This document shows positions 51,778 to 59,424 of a DNA stretch of 64,000 bases, in pieces. Source of the stretch: JAVBJN01 sp031546985 (GTDB lineage Bacteria; Bacteroidota; Bacteroidia; Chitinophagales; Chitinophagaceae); contig JAVBJN010000024.1 of assembly GCA_031546985.1 (NCBI GenBank), forward strand, positions 45,321-109,320, read 5' to 3'. Positions within the stretch are counted from its first letter, which is position 1, and the number at the start of each line of letters is the position of its first letter. The position numbers were made by a program, and so were the translations under genes. The notes under the pieces were generated by a model that did no database searches, was not told the DNA's origin, and worked only from the letters and a program-made list of their open reading frames with translations.

Positions 51778-53667
51778 TTACAGTTTTGTGAAACGAAGAC
51801 TTTCGATATTTTCTCCGTCGTTTACCTGCATATAGTATGCACCAGCAGGCAATTTTTTAACGCTTACAGGCACTACACCAGCATTTAAGCTGGCAGCATC
51901 TATCATATTGTGGTACAGAATCTGACCGGTAACCGTAATGATTTTTACTTCCAGAGATTTAGCATTAAAGCCATTGAGCTGTACAAATACATCATCGCCA
52001 GTGGCGGGGTTTGGGTACAGGCTTATGGCTGGCGTGCTCTCCAGGCTGTTTTTAATCACTACGATATTGGAGTACTTATACGAACCATCAATATCCAGCA
52101 TTTTTAAACGGTAGTAGCATTTGCTAACCGATGGTTTGGTCGCATCGGTATAGCTGTAAGTGGCTTCTGTTTCGCCGCTGGCAGTGCCTTTGGCTGCTAC
52201 CTGGCTAATACGGTTGTAGTTTTTGCCATCTTCTGAACGTTCTACCTCAAAGCCAGCTACATCTTTTTCGTTGGCAGTAATCCAGGTGAGTTTGGCACCC
52301 GCAGTTGTGTTTCTGCCATTAAAAGAAAGCAGGTCTAATGGCAAAGGGAAGCCCGACTCCAGTAAACTAAACTGACTGCCAATAGCGAAAGGGGAGAATG
52401 ACTTAATGCCAGATACGCTTAAGTCGTAAGGAGAAAAGCCATTAGCTGTCTTGGCAGGGAAATCGGTATTCCAGCGGCCCAGATAATAATGCCCAACGTA
52501 ACAGGCACCATTATTAAATCCAGGCTGTTCATCCATATCCTCCCAGCTAAAGTTAAGCGTGGCATTGGAACCGCCTGCGGTACCTTCGGAAAGGAGCCAG
52601 GTTTTACCAACATTGTAGACGTTTTGGTTTGTACCGTTGGGCAAGTCGCCTGCAGAGTAAGATGAGTTTACACCATTGATCACACGGGCGCTAAAAATAT
52701 CAATGGTACCCGTATTGGTAATACTTACCGGAGTGTAACTGCTGGTAGAGGTACCGATCGGAAAGGTTACCGCACCTGTTTTACCTCCAGTACCAACGTT
52801 CTGGAACCTCATTTGCCCGGTTGAGTTAATCACGACAAAAGATGTTCTGCTAGCACCAGAAACAGATCCGGAGTTGCCAATCGTAAGGCTGCTGGTACCC
52901 AGCACCAGGTAGCCACTAGTAAAGGTGAGTACACCAGATACGTTAATAGAACCGGCAATGGTTTTGGAACCACCGCCAGCGATTTCAAGATCTTTATACG
53001 TAGCCGACGGTATTTGCTGAGCGGTACCGCTCAGTTTTAGCTTACCGCTTGATCCATTAAAGGAACCATTGTTGGTGAATGTGCCTTTTACTTCCAATGC
53101 ATTGGATCCGGCAGTATAAGTAAGGGAGGCTCCGCTGTTAATGGTAAGATTGTTACATACAGCGCTTGGTATGTTAACGATAGGGTTAAACGTAGTACCG
53201 GATGGAATCACCACATTGGAAGTGAGGGTGGGCAGTACGCTGCAGCTCCAGTTAGCGGCAGAGCTCCAGCTGCTATTGAGGGCTCCGGTCCAGGTGTTGT
53301 TTACCGTAAGGGTAACTGCATTGGAGTTTACCGCAGGCAGCGTATTGCCGGTTACTACAACACGGTAAGTGTATGCATTCATCGCATCCGTTACGGCTGT
53401 AAGGGTGAGTGCTGCAGTATTGGTACCGCTGTATATGCCGCCCTCAGTAAGGTTAGAGAAGCCAGCACCTCTGTTTTCCTGCCATTGGTAACTGATGGCA
53501 TCATTGGCTACTACGGAAAAACCGGCATTGGTTGTGGCGCAAGTTGTAGTACCGGTGGGCTGAGCGGTAATGGACGCTATTTGTGCCCAGGCCTGGTTCA
53601 TTTGCGAAAAAGAGCATAGCAGCATTGACAATGCAACGCTCCGCACAAGAGTTGTTTGTGTGTTCAT
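51778..53667 (-). CDS. Large T9SS-exported beta-rich protein
   Basis: The ATG at 53667 opens a signal peptide (MNTQTTLVRSVALSMLLCSF, ending near AWAQ). The 629-residue protein has an Ig-like domain at about 30-120 (ISYQWQENRGAGFSNL, GTNTAALTLTAVTD), then a long beta-solenoid-like repeat area (LEVKGTFTNNGSFNG, LGTSSLTIGNSGSVSG), a domain with FEVERSEDGKNYNRISQVAA, and a C-terminal type A sorting domain (ISLYPNPATGDDVFVQLNGF, LPAGAYYMQV). It is probably a surface adhesin or matrix protein; the ligand is unknown. Confidence 0.85.
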   Translation of the reverse strand: MNTQTTLVRSVALSMLLCSFSQMNQAWAQIASITAQPTGTTTCATTNAGFSVVANDAISYQWQENRGAGFSNLTEGGIYSGTNTAALTLTAVTDAMNAYTYRVVVTGNTLPAVNSNAVTLTVNNTWTGALNSSWSSAANWSCSVLPTLTSNVVIPSGTTFNPIVNIPSAVCNNLTINSGASLTYTAGSNALEVKGTFTNNGSFNGSSGKLKLSGTAQQIPSATYKDLEIAGGGSKTIAGSINVSGVLTFTSGYLVLGTSSLTIGNSGSVSGASRTSFVVINSTGQMRFQNVGTGGKTGAVTFPIGTSTSSYTPVSITNTGTIDIFSARVINGVNSSYSAGDLPNGTNQNVYNVGKTWLLSEGTAGGSNATLNFSWEDMDEQPGFNNGACYVGHYYLGRWNTDFPAKTANGFSPYDLSVSGIKSFSPFAIGSQFSLLESGFPLPLDLLSFNGRNTTAGAKLTWITANEKDVAGFEVERSEDGKNYNRISQVAAKGTASGETEATYSYTDATKPSVSKCYYRLKMLDIDGSYKYSNIVVIKNSLESTPAISLYPNPATGDDVFVQLNGFNAKSLEVKIITVTGQILYHNMIDAASLNAGVVPVSVKKLPAGAYYMQVNDGENIESLRFTKL

Positions 53668-53771
53668 TGTGGTCTGTGGATTTATCTGTGGTTCAAAAAA
53701 TAGCATGGTTCATACATGTTAAGGCCAGTAGTTACAGGACCAGCCCCAAAACGGATTTATTAAATCGCAGC

Positions 53772-53829
53772 TAAAATAAATTACATTACTCGATTTTTTT
53801 TAAATGCGAGTAAAATAAATATGTAATCG
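53772..53829. repeat. Imperfect direct repeat upstream of the T9SS protein gene
   Basis: TAAAATAAAT occurs at 53772-53781 and 53811-53820, each flanked by similar sequence (TCGCAG and TGCGAG before; TAC or TGTAA and TCG after). It lies in the AT-rich leader region. It may be a regulator site. Confidence 0.3.
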
Positions 53830-53952
53830 TTTATTTTTATTAATATTGCGATAACAATTTAATAATTAAAGGTAAGTTTGGCCGGTATTTTTCTAGCTTT
53901 GGAGTAACGCAGAGCCGCATAAAAACACCGTCGTTTGGAACTGCAGGAAGTA

Positions 53953-54648
53953 TTATTCTTTGCCTTTCATGCTGTGGGTAAGCCGCTGCATGGGTTTGGA
54001 TACGTTAAAGTACATTTCGCGGATAAGGGCTTTGCCTATCATGGGGCGCTGATCGGAGGTATCGATGGTAAGGATATCGGTATCGCCATCGAGCGATTGC
54101 CGGAAACTGCGAAGATCCAGGTGGTTAAGCACCTCATATTCATCAGACGGGTCTGTTACAACATAAGCGGTTTTCTTGCTTTTGCCATCGCCGCTGGCCA
54201 TAATACAGTCTATCATGGGGAAGTAAAAGCGGGCGTAACGATTGGCCATATACCGGTTGTTGAGCCGGTCGTAAGACACAATTACACGGTACAGCACTTT
54301 AAGGTTTACCGGGTTTTGGGCCAGGGCTTTTTCGCCAAACTTAATTACCTGCTCATATTTGGCTATGCGGAATTGCTCTACGCATTTGGTCTCATTATCA
54401 TCGCCACCGTAGGGATCATAGTTTTTCTGAAAGATATGGCCGTAGTAAAGACACAGAAAATCGGCTTTGCGAAGGGTGCTGTCAAAATACTGGTAGCGTT
54501 TTACCAGGTTGGGGTAGTAATAGGGCGATTGTACATCTTCGACCTTCTTTTTAATATCGTCAAAGTCTACTTTCGAAATTTTCTGAGCCAGGGCCATATT
54601 GCATAAAAACAGGCATACCATTACTGCCATCACCATCCTTTGTACCAT
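53953..54648 (-). CDS. DUF4919-like secreted protein
   Basis: The 231 residues start with a signal peptide (MVQRMVMAVMVCLFLCNMALAQ). KISKVDFDDIKKKVEDVQSP, YYYPNLVKRYQYFDSTLRKA and LCLYYGHIFQKNYDPYGGDD, and then a TPR-like helical run with a final acidic-basic domain, match DUF4919. These are exported, of unknown function. The plus-strand reading frame at 53935-54606 on the opposite strand is regarded as a shadow. Confidence 0.75.
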   Translation of the reverse strand: MVQRMVMAVMVCLFLCNMALAQKISKVDFDDIKKKVEDVQSPYYYPNLVKRYQYFDSTLRKADFLCLYYGHIFQKNYDPYGGDDNETKCVEQFRIAKYEQVIKFGEKALAQNPVNLKVLYRVIVSYDRLNNRYMANRYARFYFPMIDCIMASGDGKSKKTAYVVTDPSDEYEVLNHLDLRSFRQSLDGDTDILTIDTSDQRPMIGKALIREMYFNVSKPMQRLTHSMKGKE

Positions 54649-54797
54649 ACCAGCACTATAGTTTTGTCATGAACCTTCTAAATTAAGCATCCGGCGCGAA
54701 ATTTCGGCAAAGAATCGCCGGGGGACTAGAATACATTGTAAACTATTTTTATCTTATCGCCGTTTTGGTAACCGACTAGCCCAACCACCCATACCCG

Positions 54798-55043
54798 ATG
54801 AAGAAAATATACTTTGCTACGGCCCTTGCCCTGCTGTGCTCGTCCTGCAAAATGGTGCACAACCAATATGCCAATCGCCACCCGGCAGAAACCGTTCAAA
54901 AGCGCACTGATGATAAGATCCTGGTCATCAGTGGAAAAGCGCATGCCAAAGATCTTAAGAAGAAAACAAGTAAGCATTCCCCACTTACCGTGCGCAACCA
55001 CGAGCACCGGAACATACAGCTTAAAGCTGCTTATCTCGAATAA
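54798..55043 (+). CDS. Small lipoprotein
   Basis: The 81-residue product starts with a lipoprotein signal (MKKIYFATALALLCSSCKMV) with lipobox CSSC; Cys17 would be acylated. The mature protein is short, basic and probably disordered. No family is recognised. A weak hairpin (AGTGAA/TTCACT with T-rich sequence) follows the stop codon. Confidence 0.65.
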   Translation: MKKIYFATALALLCSSCKMVHNQYANRHPAETVQKRTDDKILVISGKAHAKDLKKKTSKHSPLTVRNHEHRNIQLKAAYLE

Positions 55044-55183
55044 GTGAATTTATTTCACTCCCTGTTTTTTACTTCGATACCCATTGCCATCTCCTGATGC
55101 CCATGTGTATGCTTTACATTATCAATCTTTTACATAATAGGTACGAAAATTGAGGTCTAACCTGTACACCAAACTGATGTATC

Positions 55184-56026
55184 ATGGAAAGACCTGTTTG
55201 GAGCGGAATTATCTCTTTCGGATTGGTAAGTATTCCGGTTAAAATGTTTGGCGCTACGCAAAGCACCACGCTAGAGCTGGATATGCTCGATAAGAAAGAC
55301 CTGAACCGCATCCGTTACAAAAGAGTAAACGATGCCACCGGTAAAGAAGTGCCCTGGGCCAATATTGTAAAAGGTTTTAACCTCGATGGCCAGTATGTAG
55401 TGCTCTCCGATGCCGATTTTGAAAAAGCTGCTGCTGCCAAAACCAAGCGTATCGATATCCTTTCCTTCTTTGATGAAAAAGAAGTAGACCCCATCTATTA
55501 CGAAAACACTTATTTCCTGGTACCCGATGCGCAGCACGCCAAGCCTTATGTGCTGCTGCGCGAAGCTATGTCTAAAACCGGCATGGTAGCTTTAGGCACC
55601 TATGTAATGCGCAACAAAGAACACTTATGCATTGTTAAAGTCTACGAAAACGCACTGGTGCTCAGCAAGATCCATTTTCAGCAGGAACTGCGATCGCCCG
55701 CAGATTTTAAAATCCCGTCAGGCACAGAGAAGATGGGCGCGGCCGAACTTAAAATGGCGGTATCGCTGGTGCAAAGCATGGCCGGCACATTCGACATTAG
55801 TCCTTACAAAGACGAGTATACCGCGCAGCTTATGAAATTCATTAAAGACAAAGCCAAAGGCAAAAAAGCGGCACCTGCCACACCTGCCAAGAAACTGCCT
55901 GCGCAGGTTAAAACACTCATGGACCAACTGAAAGCAAGTCTCGAAGCCAAAAATCTGGCATCGCCACGCAAGCGCAGAACGACGACCACGGCTACCAAAA
56001 CCAAAGCCGCCAAAGCTAAATCATGA
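55184..56026 (+). CDS. ku: Ku-type DNA end-binding protein
   Basis: The 280-residue protein is the bacterial Ku: ARGFGLVS-type start (VWSGIISFGLVSIPVKMFGA), RIRYKRVNDATGKEVPWANI, IVKGFNLDGQYVVLSDADFE, VDPIYYENTYFLVPD and LREAMSKTGMVALGTYVMRN. A basic C-terminal tail (PRKRRTTTTATKTKAAKAKS) helps DNA binding in many Ku proteins. It threads onto DNA ends as a homodimer and recruits LigD. The stop overlaps the LigD start by four bases. Confidence 0.97.
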   Translation: MERPVWSGIISFGLVSIPVKMFGATQSTTLELDMLDKKDLNRIRYKRVNDATGKEVPWANIVKGFNLDGQYVVLSDADFEKAAAAKTKRIDILSFFDEKEVDPIYYENTYFLVPDAQHAKPYVLLREAMSKTGMVALGTYVMRNKEHLCIVKVYENALVLSKIHFQQELRSPADFKIPSGTEKMGAAELKMAVSLVQSMAGTFDISPYKDEYTAQLMKFIKDKAKGKKAAPATPAKKLPAQVKTLMDQLKASLEAKNLASPRKRRTTTTATKTKAAKAKS

Positions 56027-58551
56027 GCAGGTTGCAACAGTACCATAAGAAGCGCAGCTTTGCCGGTACACCTGAGCCCAAAGCTGGTGTAAGTAAGGGC
56101 GAGGGCGCTTTAACCTTTGTGGTGCAGCGGCACAAAGCATCGCACCTGCATTACGATTTCCGGCTGGAGCTGGATGGGGTGCTCAAAAGCTGGGCAGTGC
56201 CCAAAGGCCCGTCTATGAACCCGGCCGATAAAAGGCTGGCTATGGCTGTAGAAGACCATCCTTACAGTTACCGCACATTCACAGGCATTATTCCCGAAGG
56301 CAATTATGGCGCAGGTATTGTTGAAATATGGGACAGTGGTACTTACGAATGTCTTAATGTGCCCGACCGTAAAAAAGGAGAAACCAAACTGCGAAAAGAC
56401 CTCAAAGCAGGATCGCTTAAAGTAGTACTGCATGGCAAAAAACTAAAAGGAGAATTTGCCCTGGTCAAAATGCAGGGTGCCGATCAGAAGAATGCCTGGC
56501 TGCTCATTAAACACAACGACAGGTATGCAGTATCTCAAAAATACGATAGCGAAGCATTAACGGCTGCGAGCAGCCCCATCAACAAGGCACTGAAAGCTAA
56601 AAAGGGTACACGCACAGCTAGCACTAAACCCAAAGCAGAGCAAGAAAAAAATAAAGCATTGTCCCGCCATATTTCGCCCATGCTGGCCAAAGAAACAGAT
56701 AAGCCTTTTGACGATGATGACTGGCTGTTTGAGATTAAATGGGATGGGTATCGTGCAATAGCCGAAACCGGTGGTAAGACACCTTTATTGTACTCCCGCA
56801 ACGGCATTAACTTTGAAGATAAATACCCCGTTATTTTCGAAGCATTAAAGGCGTTTAAAACACCGATGGTGCTCGATGGCGAGGTAACAGCATTGGATGA
56901 TAAGGGTATGCCCGATTTTCAGCAATTGCAGCACTATGCACAAACCCGGGAAGGTACGCTGCAATACAATGTTTTTGACTTGCTGTATTACAAAGGCAAA
57001 TCGCTGGAGCACCTGCCGCTTACCGAGCGCAAACAGCTGTTGCAGGAGGTATTGCCACCCAGCGACATCATTGTATACAGCGACCATGTTACAGGTTCGG
57101 GAAAAGCTTTTTTTAAAGCCGCGGCAGATAAAGGTATGGAAGGTATTATGGCCAAACGGGCCGATAGCGTTTATACCGAAGGCGCACGCACTGCCGATTG
57201 GCTCAAGATTAAACACCACCTTTCAGACGATGCTGTGATTATAGGTTTTACCCAACCACTGGGCAGCCGCAAGTATTTTGGTGCTTTGGTGCTGGGGCGC
57301 TACAATGATGCGGGTGTATTGGTGCACACCGGGAATGCGGGCACAGGCTTTACAGAACAAACCGGAAGGGAACTGTATGATAAAATGTTGCCGCTGGTGC
57401 GCAAAACGCCTCCCGCCAATGTTGTGGTAAGCGCTGCGGCATCCATTACCTGGCTGCAACCTTCCTTAGTGGCGCAAGTGAAATATACCGGCATTACCAC
57501 CGGTGGTAAATTCCGGCACCCGGTATTCCTGGGCCTGCGGGAGGATAAAAAACCGGCCGATGTATTGCAAAACAATCCGATTAAGCCTATGAAAAACAAT
57601 AAGCCCAGCACAACCCAGCTGCTTTCGCCCCACGAAGCAGATCAGGACATTAAAGCCAATGGCAAAACCGTGCATGTTACTCATGTAAACAAAGTGTACT
57701 GGCCCAATGAAGGCTGGACCAAAGGCGATGTTATTACCTACTACAACGATATGGCGCCTTATATTTTGCCTTATCTCAAAAACCGGCCGCAATCGCTGCA
57801 CCGCACGCCCAATGGTATTAAAGACAAAGGTTTCTTTCACAAAGACGCGGGCGATAATGCGCCGGATTGGATCACCGCTATTGAGCTGTTTTCCGAATCG
57901 GCCAATAAGGATATTAACTACATCGTGTGCAACAATAAAGCCACCTTGCTGTACCTGGCCAACCTGGGTTGTATTGAGCTTAACCCCTGGAACTCCCGTG
58001 TGCAATACCTCGACCAACCCGATTACCTGGTGATGGATATTGACCCCTCCGATAACAACACTTTTGAACAGGTAATAGATGTGGCATTGGCTATTAAAGA
58101 AGTGCTGGATACCGGCGGCATTCCATCCTGCTGTAAAACCTCCGGCGCTTCGGGCCTGCATGTGTATGTGCCATTGCAAGCCCGCTACGATTATGAGCAG
58201 GTGCGTGAGTTTGCCAGGATTATAGCTATGCTTACAGTGCAAATGCTACCGGGCATTACCACCATGGAACGCTCGCTGAGCAAGCGCGATAAAAACAAGA
58301 TTTACCTCGATTATCTGCAAAACAAAAGAGGGCAAACGCTGGCTGCTCCCTACTGCACCAGACCAGTGCCGGGCGCCACGGTATCGGCTCCGTTGTTGTG
58401 GAAAGAAGTAAGGTCTGGTTTGTCTCCGGCGCAGTTTCATATCGGTAACATGCTGCAAAGGGTACAGCAGCATGGCGATCTTTTTGAGCTGGTGCTGGGC
58501 AAGGGTTTTGCATTACAAAAGGCATTGGCATTGCTGCAAAAAATGCTGTAG
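56023..58551 (+). CDS. ligD: DNA ligase D (phosphoesterase-ligase-polymerase)
   Basis: The 842-residue enzyme is ordered phosphoesterase-ligase-polymerase. Phosphoesterase: HLHYDFRLELDGVLKSWAVP and YSYRTFTGIIPEGNYGAGIV (residues about 30-150). Ligase: FEIKWDGYRAI with Lys239, then LDGEVTALDDKGMPDFQQLQ and IMAKRADSVYTEGARTADWL. Polymerase: from about 550, WPNEGWTKGDVITYYNDMAP, LHRTPNGIKDKGFFHKDAGD and YLVMDIDPSD, whose D672 and D674 bind metal. Together with Ku it rejoins broken DNA by non-homologous end joining. The overlap with ku indicates translational coupling. Confidence 0.97.
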   Translation: MSRLQQYHKKRSFAGTPEPKAGVSKGEGALTFVVQRHKASHLHYDFRLELDGVLKSWAVPKGPSMNPADKRLAMAVEDHPYSYRTFTGIIPEGNYGAGIVEIWDSGTYECLNVPDRKKGETKLRKDLKAGSLKVVLHGKKLKGEFALVKMQGADQKNAWLLIKHNDRYAVSQKYDSEALTAASSPINKALKAKKGTRTASTKPKAEQEKNKALSRHISPMLAKETDKPFDDDDWLFEIKWDGYRAIAETGGKTPLLYSRNGINFEDKYPVIFEALKAFKTPMVLDGEVTALDDKGMPDFQQLQHYAQTREGTLQYNVFDLLYYKGKSLEHLPLTERKQLLQEVLPPSDIIVYSDHVTGSGKAFFKAAADKGMEGIMAKRADSVYTEGARTADWLKIKHHLSDDAVIIGFTQPLGSRKYFGALVLGRYNDAGVLVHTGNAGTGFTEQTGRELYDKMLPLVRKTPPANVVVSAAASITWLQPSLVAQVKYTGITTGGKFRHPVFLGLREDKKPADVLQNNPIKPMKNNKPSTTQLLSPHEADQDIKANGKTVHVTHVNKVYWPNEGWTKGDVITYYNDMAPYILPYLKNRPQSLHRTPNGIKDKGFFHKDAGDNAPDWITAIELFSESANKDINYIVCNNKATLLYLANLGCIELNPWNSRVQYLDQPDYLVMDIDPSDNNTFEQVIDVALAIKEVLDTGGIPSCCKTSGASGLHVYVPLQARYDYEQVREFARIIAMLTVQMLPGITTMERSLSKRDKNKIYLDYLQNKRGQTLAAPYCTRPVPGATVSAPLLWKEVRSGLSPAQFHIGNMLQRVQQHGDLFELVLGKGFALQKALALLQKML

Positions 58552-58576
58552 CGCGTTACCACATCCCGGAAATGAA

Positions 58577-58606
58577 AAAGCCGGCACGTTTTACGATGCC
58601 GGCTTT
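58577..58606. terminator. Bidirectional terminator
   Basis: AAAGCCGGCA pairs with TGCCGGCTTT over a 10-nt loop between ligD and the convergent glycosyltransferase gene. Confidence 0.8.
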
Positions 58607-58620
58607 GGTATTGTTTCGAA

Positions 58621-59424
58621 CTATTTAAAAGAAGATGCTTTTACATCATCCTTTACGATCATCTTATCGTAATCGAGTCTGCGCCAGGGTATATGGGCAT
58701 CTGGATTAAGGCAATAGTCCAGCTTACGGTCTTCGAGGTGCATGGCCAGGCCATTCATCATCAGGTCGTGCCTTTCGGGGTAGCTGTGCACGCCATCTTC
58801 GCGCCCGATGTGCGTGGTGCGGCTCAGTAGCGGTGCCAGTACTACCAGTTGCTTATTCCGGTTCATCCTTTCGGAGAGGCTCAGCGTCCAATCGAATTGT
58901 TGCGGGTAACTGTGGTCATCATCCCACCAATACGGCGCTATCATATTTTGCCATTGGTGCCGGTTCATAACCATGCCCCAGGGCGAAAAGAAATCGCTCA
59001 CCGTAAGTTCGTCTACTGCTTCGTGCCCAAGACTGGTTACAAACAGGTTCAGAAAAAAGACCTCCACTTCATACAATTGAGACTCCGGTACCAGCTGCTG
59101 ATACCACAATGCCAGCCTGCAAATATCGGGCGATACCAACAGGTCATCTTCGAGGTGAATATTAAGCGTGCTGCCCTGGTCAAAAGCATATTGCAACACA
59201 TTAAACGGATTGCCCCGGATGCCCAGTGCCTGCTCATTATACAGGATGGTGCAAGGCATAAAACCAATGGCCTCACAAATGGCTTTGCACGCATCATTGC
59301 CAGGCTCCAGCCCCACATACAAATGCCAGTTGGCTACACCCGCCACTTTTTGCAGCGAATCGAGCACCTGCTGCAGGTAATGCGGCCGGTTAAAGGCTGT
59401 TAGCGTGATCGTGTGTAAGCGCAC
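58621..59424 (-). CDS. Glycosyltransferase family A-like protein
   Basis: The start is the GTG at 59424, 35 bases inside the end of the upstream gene. The 267-residue product has an N-terminal GT-A core (HTITLTAFNRPHYLQQVLDS, WHLYVGLEPGNDACKAICEA), the D-x-D-like metal motif in NIHLEDDLLVSPDICRLA, and SPWGMVMNRHQWQNMIAPYW. The coupling to the upstream 920-residue protein suggests the sugar acceptor may be that protein or a linked structure, but this is inferred. Confidence 0.75.
   Translation of the reverse strand: MRLHTITLTAFNRPHYLQQVLDSLQKVAGVANWHLYVGLEPGNDACKAICEAIGFMPCTILYNEQALGIRGNPFNVLQYAFDQGSTLNIHLEDDLLVSPDICRLALWYQQLVPESQLYEVEVFFLNLFVTSLGHEAVDELTVSDFFSPWGMVMNRHQWQNMIAPYWWDDDHSYPQQFDWTLSLSERMNRNKQLVVLAPLLSRTTHIGREDGVHSYPERHDLMMNGLAMHLEDRKLDYCLNPDAHIPWRRLDYDKMIVKDDVKASSFK

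Noticed and set aside
53935..54606. 223-codon plus-strand open frame with promoter-like boxes upstream (53873-53901)
   Set aside because: It lies opposite the DUF4919-like gene, starts with TTG and has an odd composition. It is a frame shadow of the minus-strand gene.
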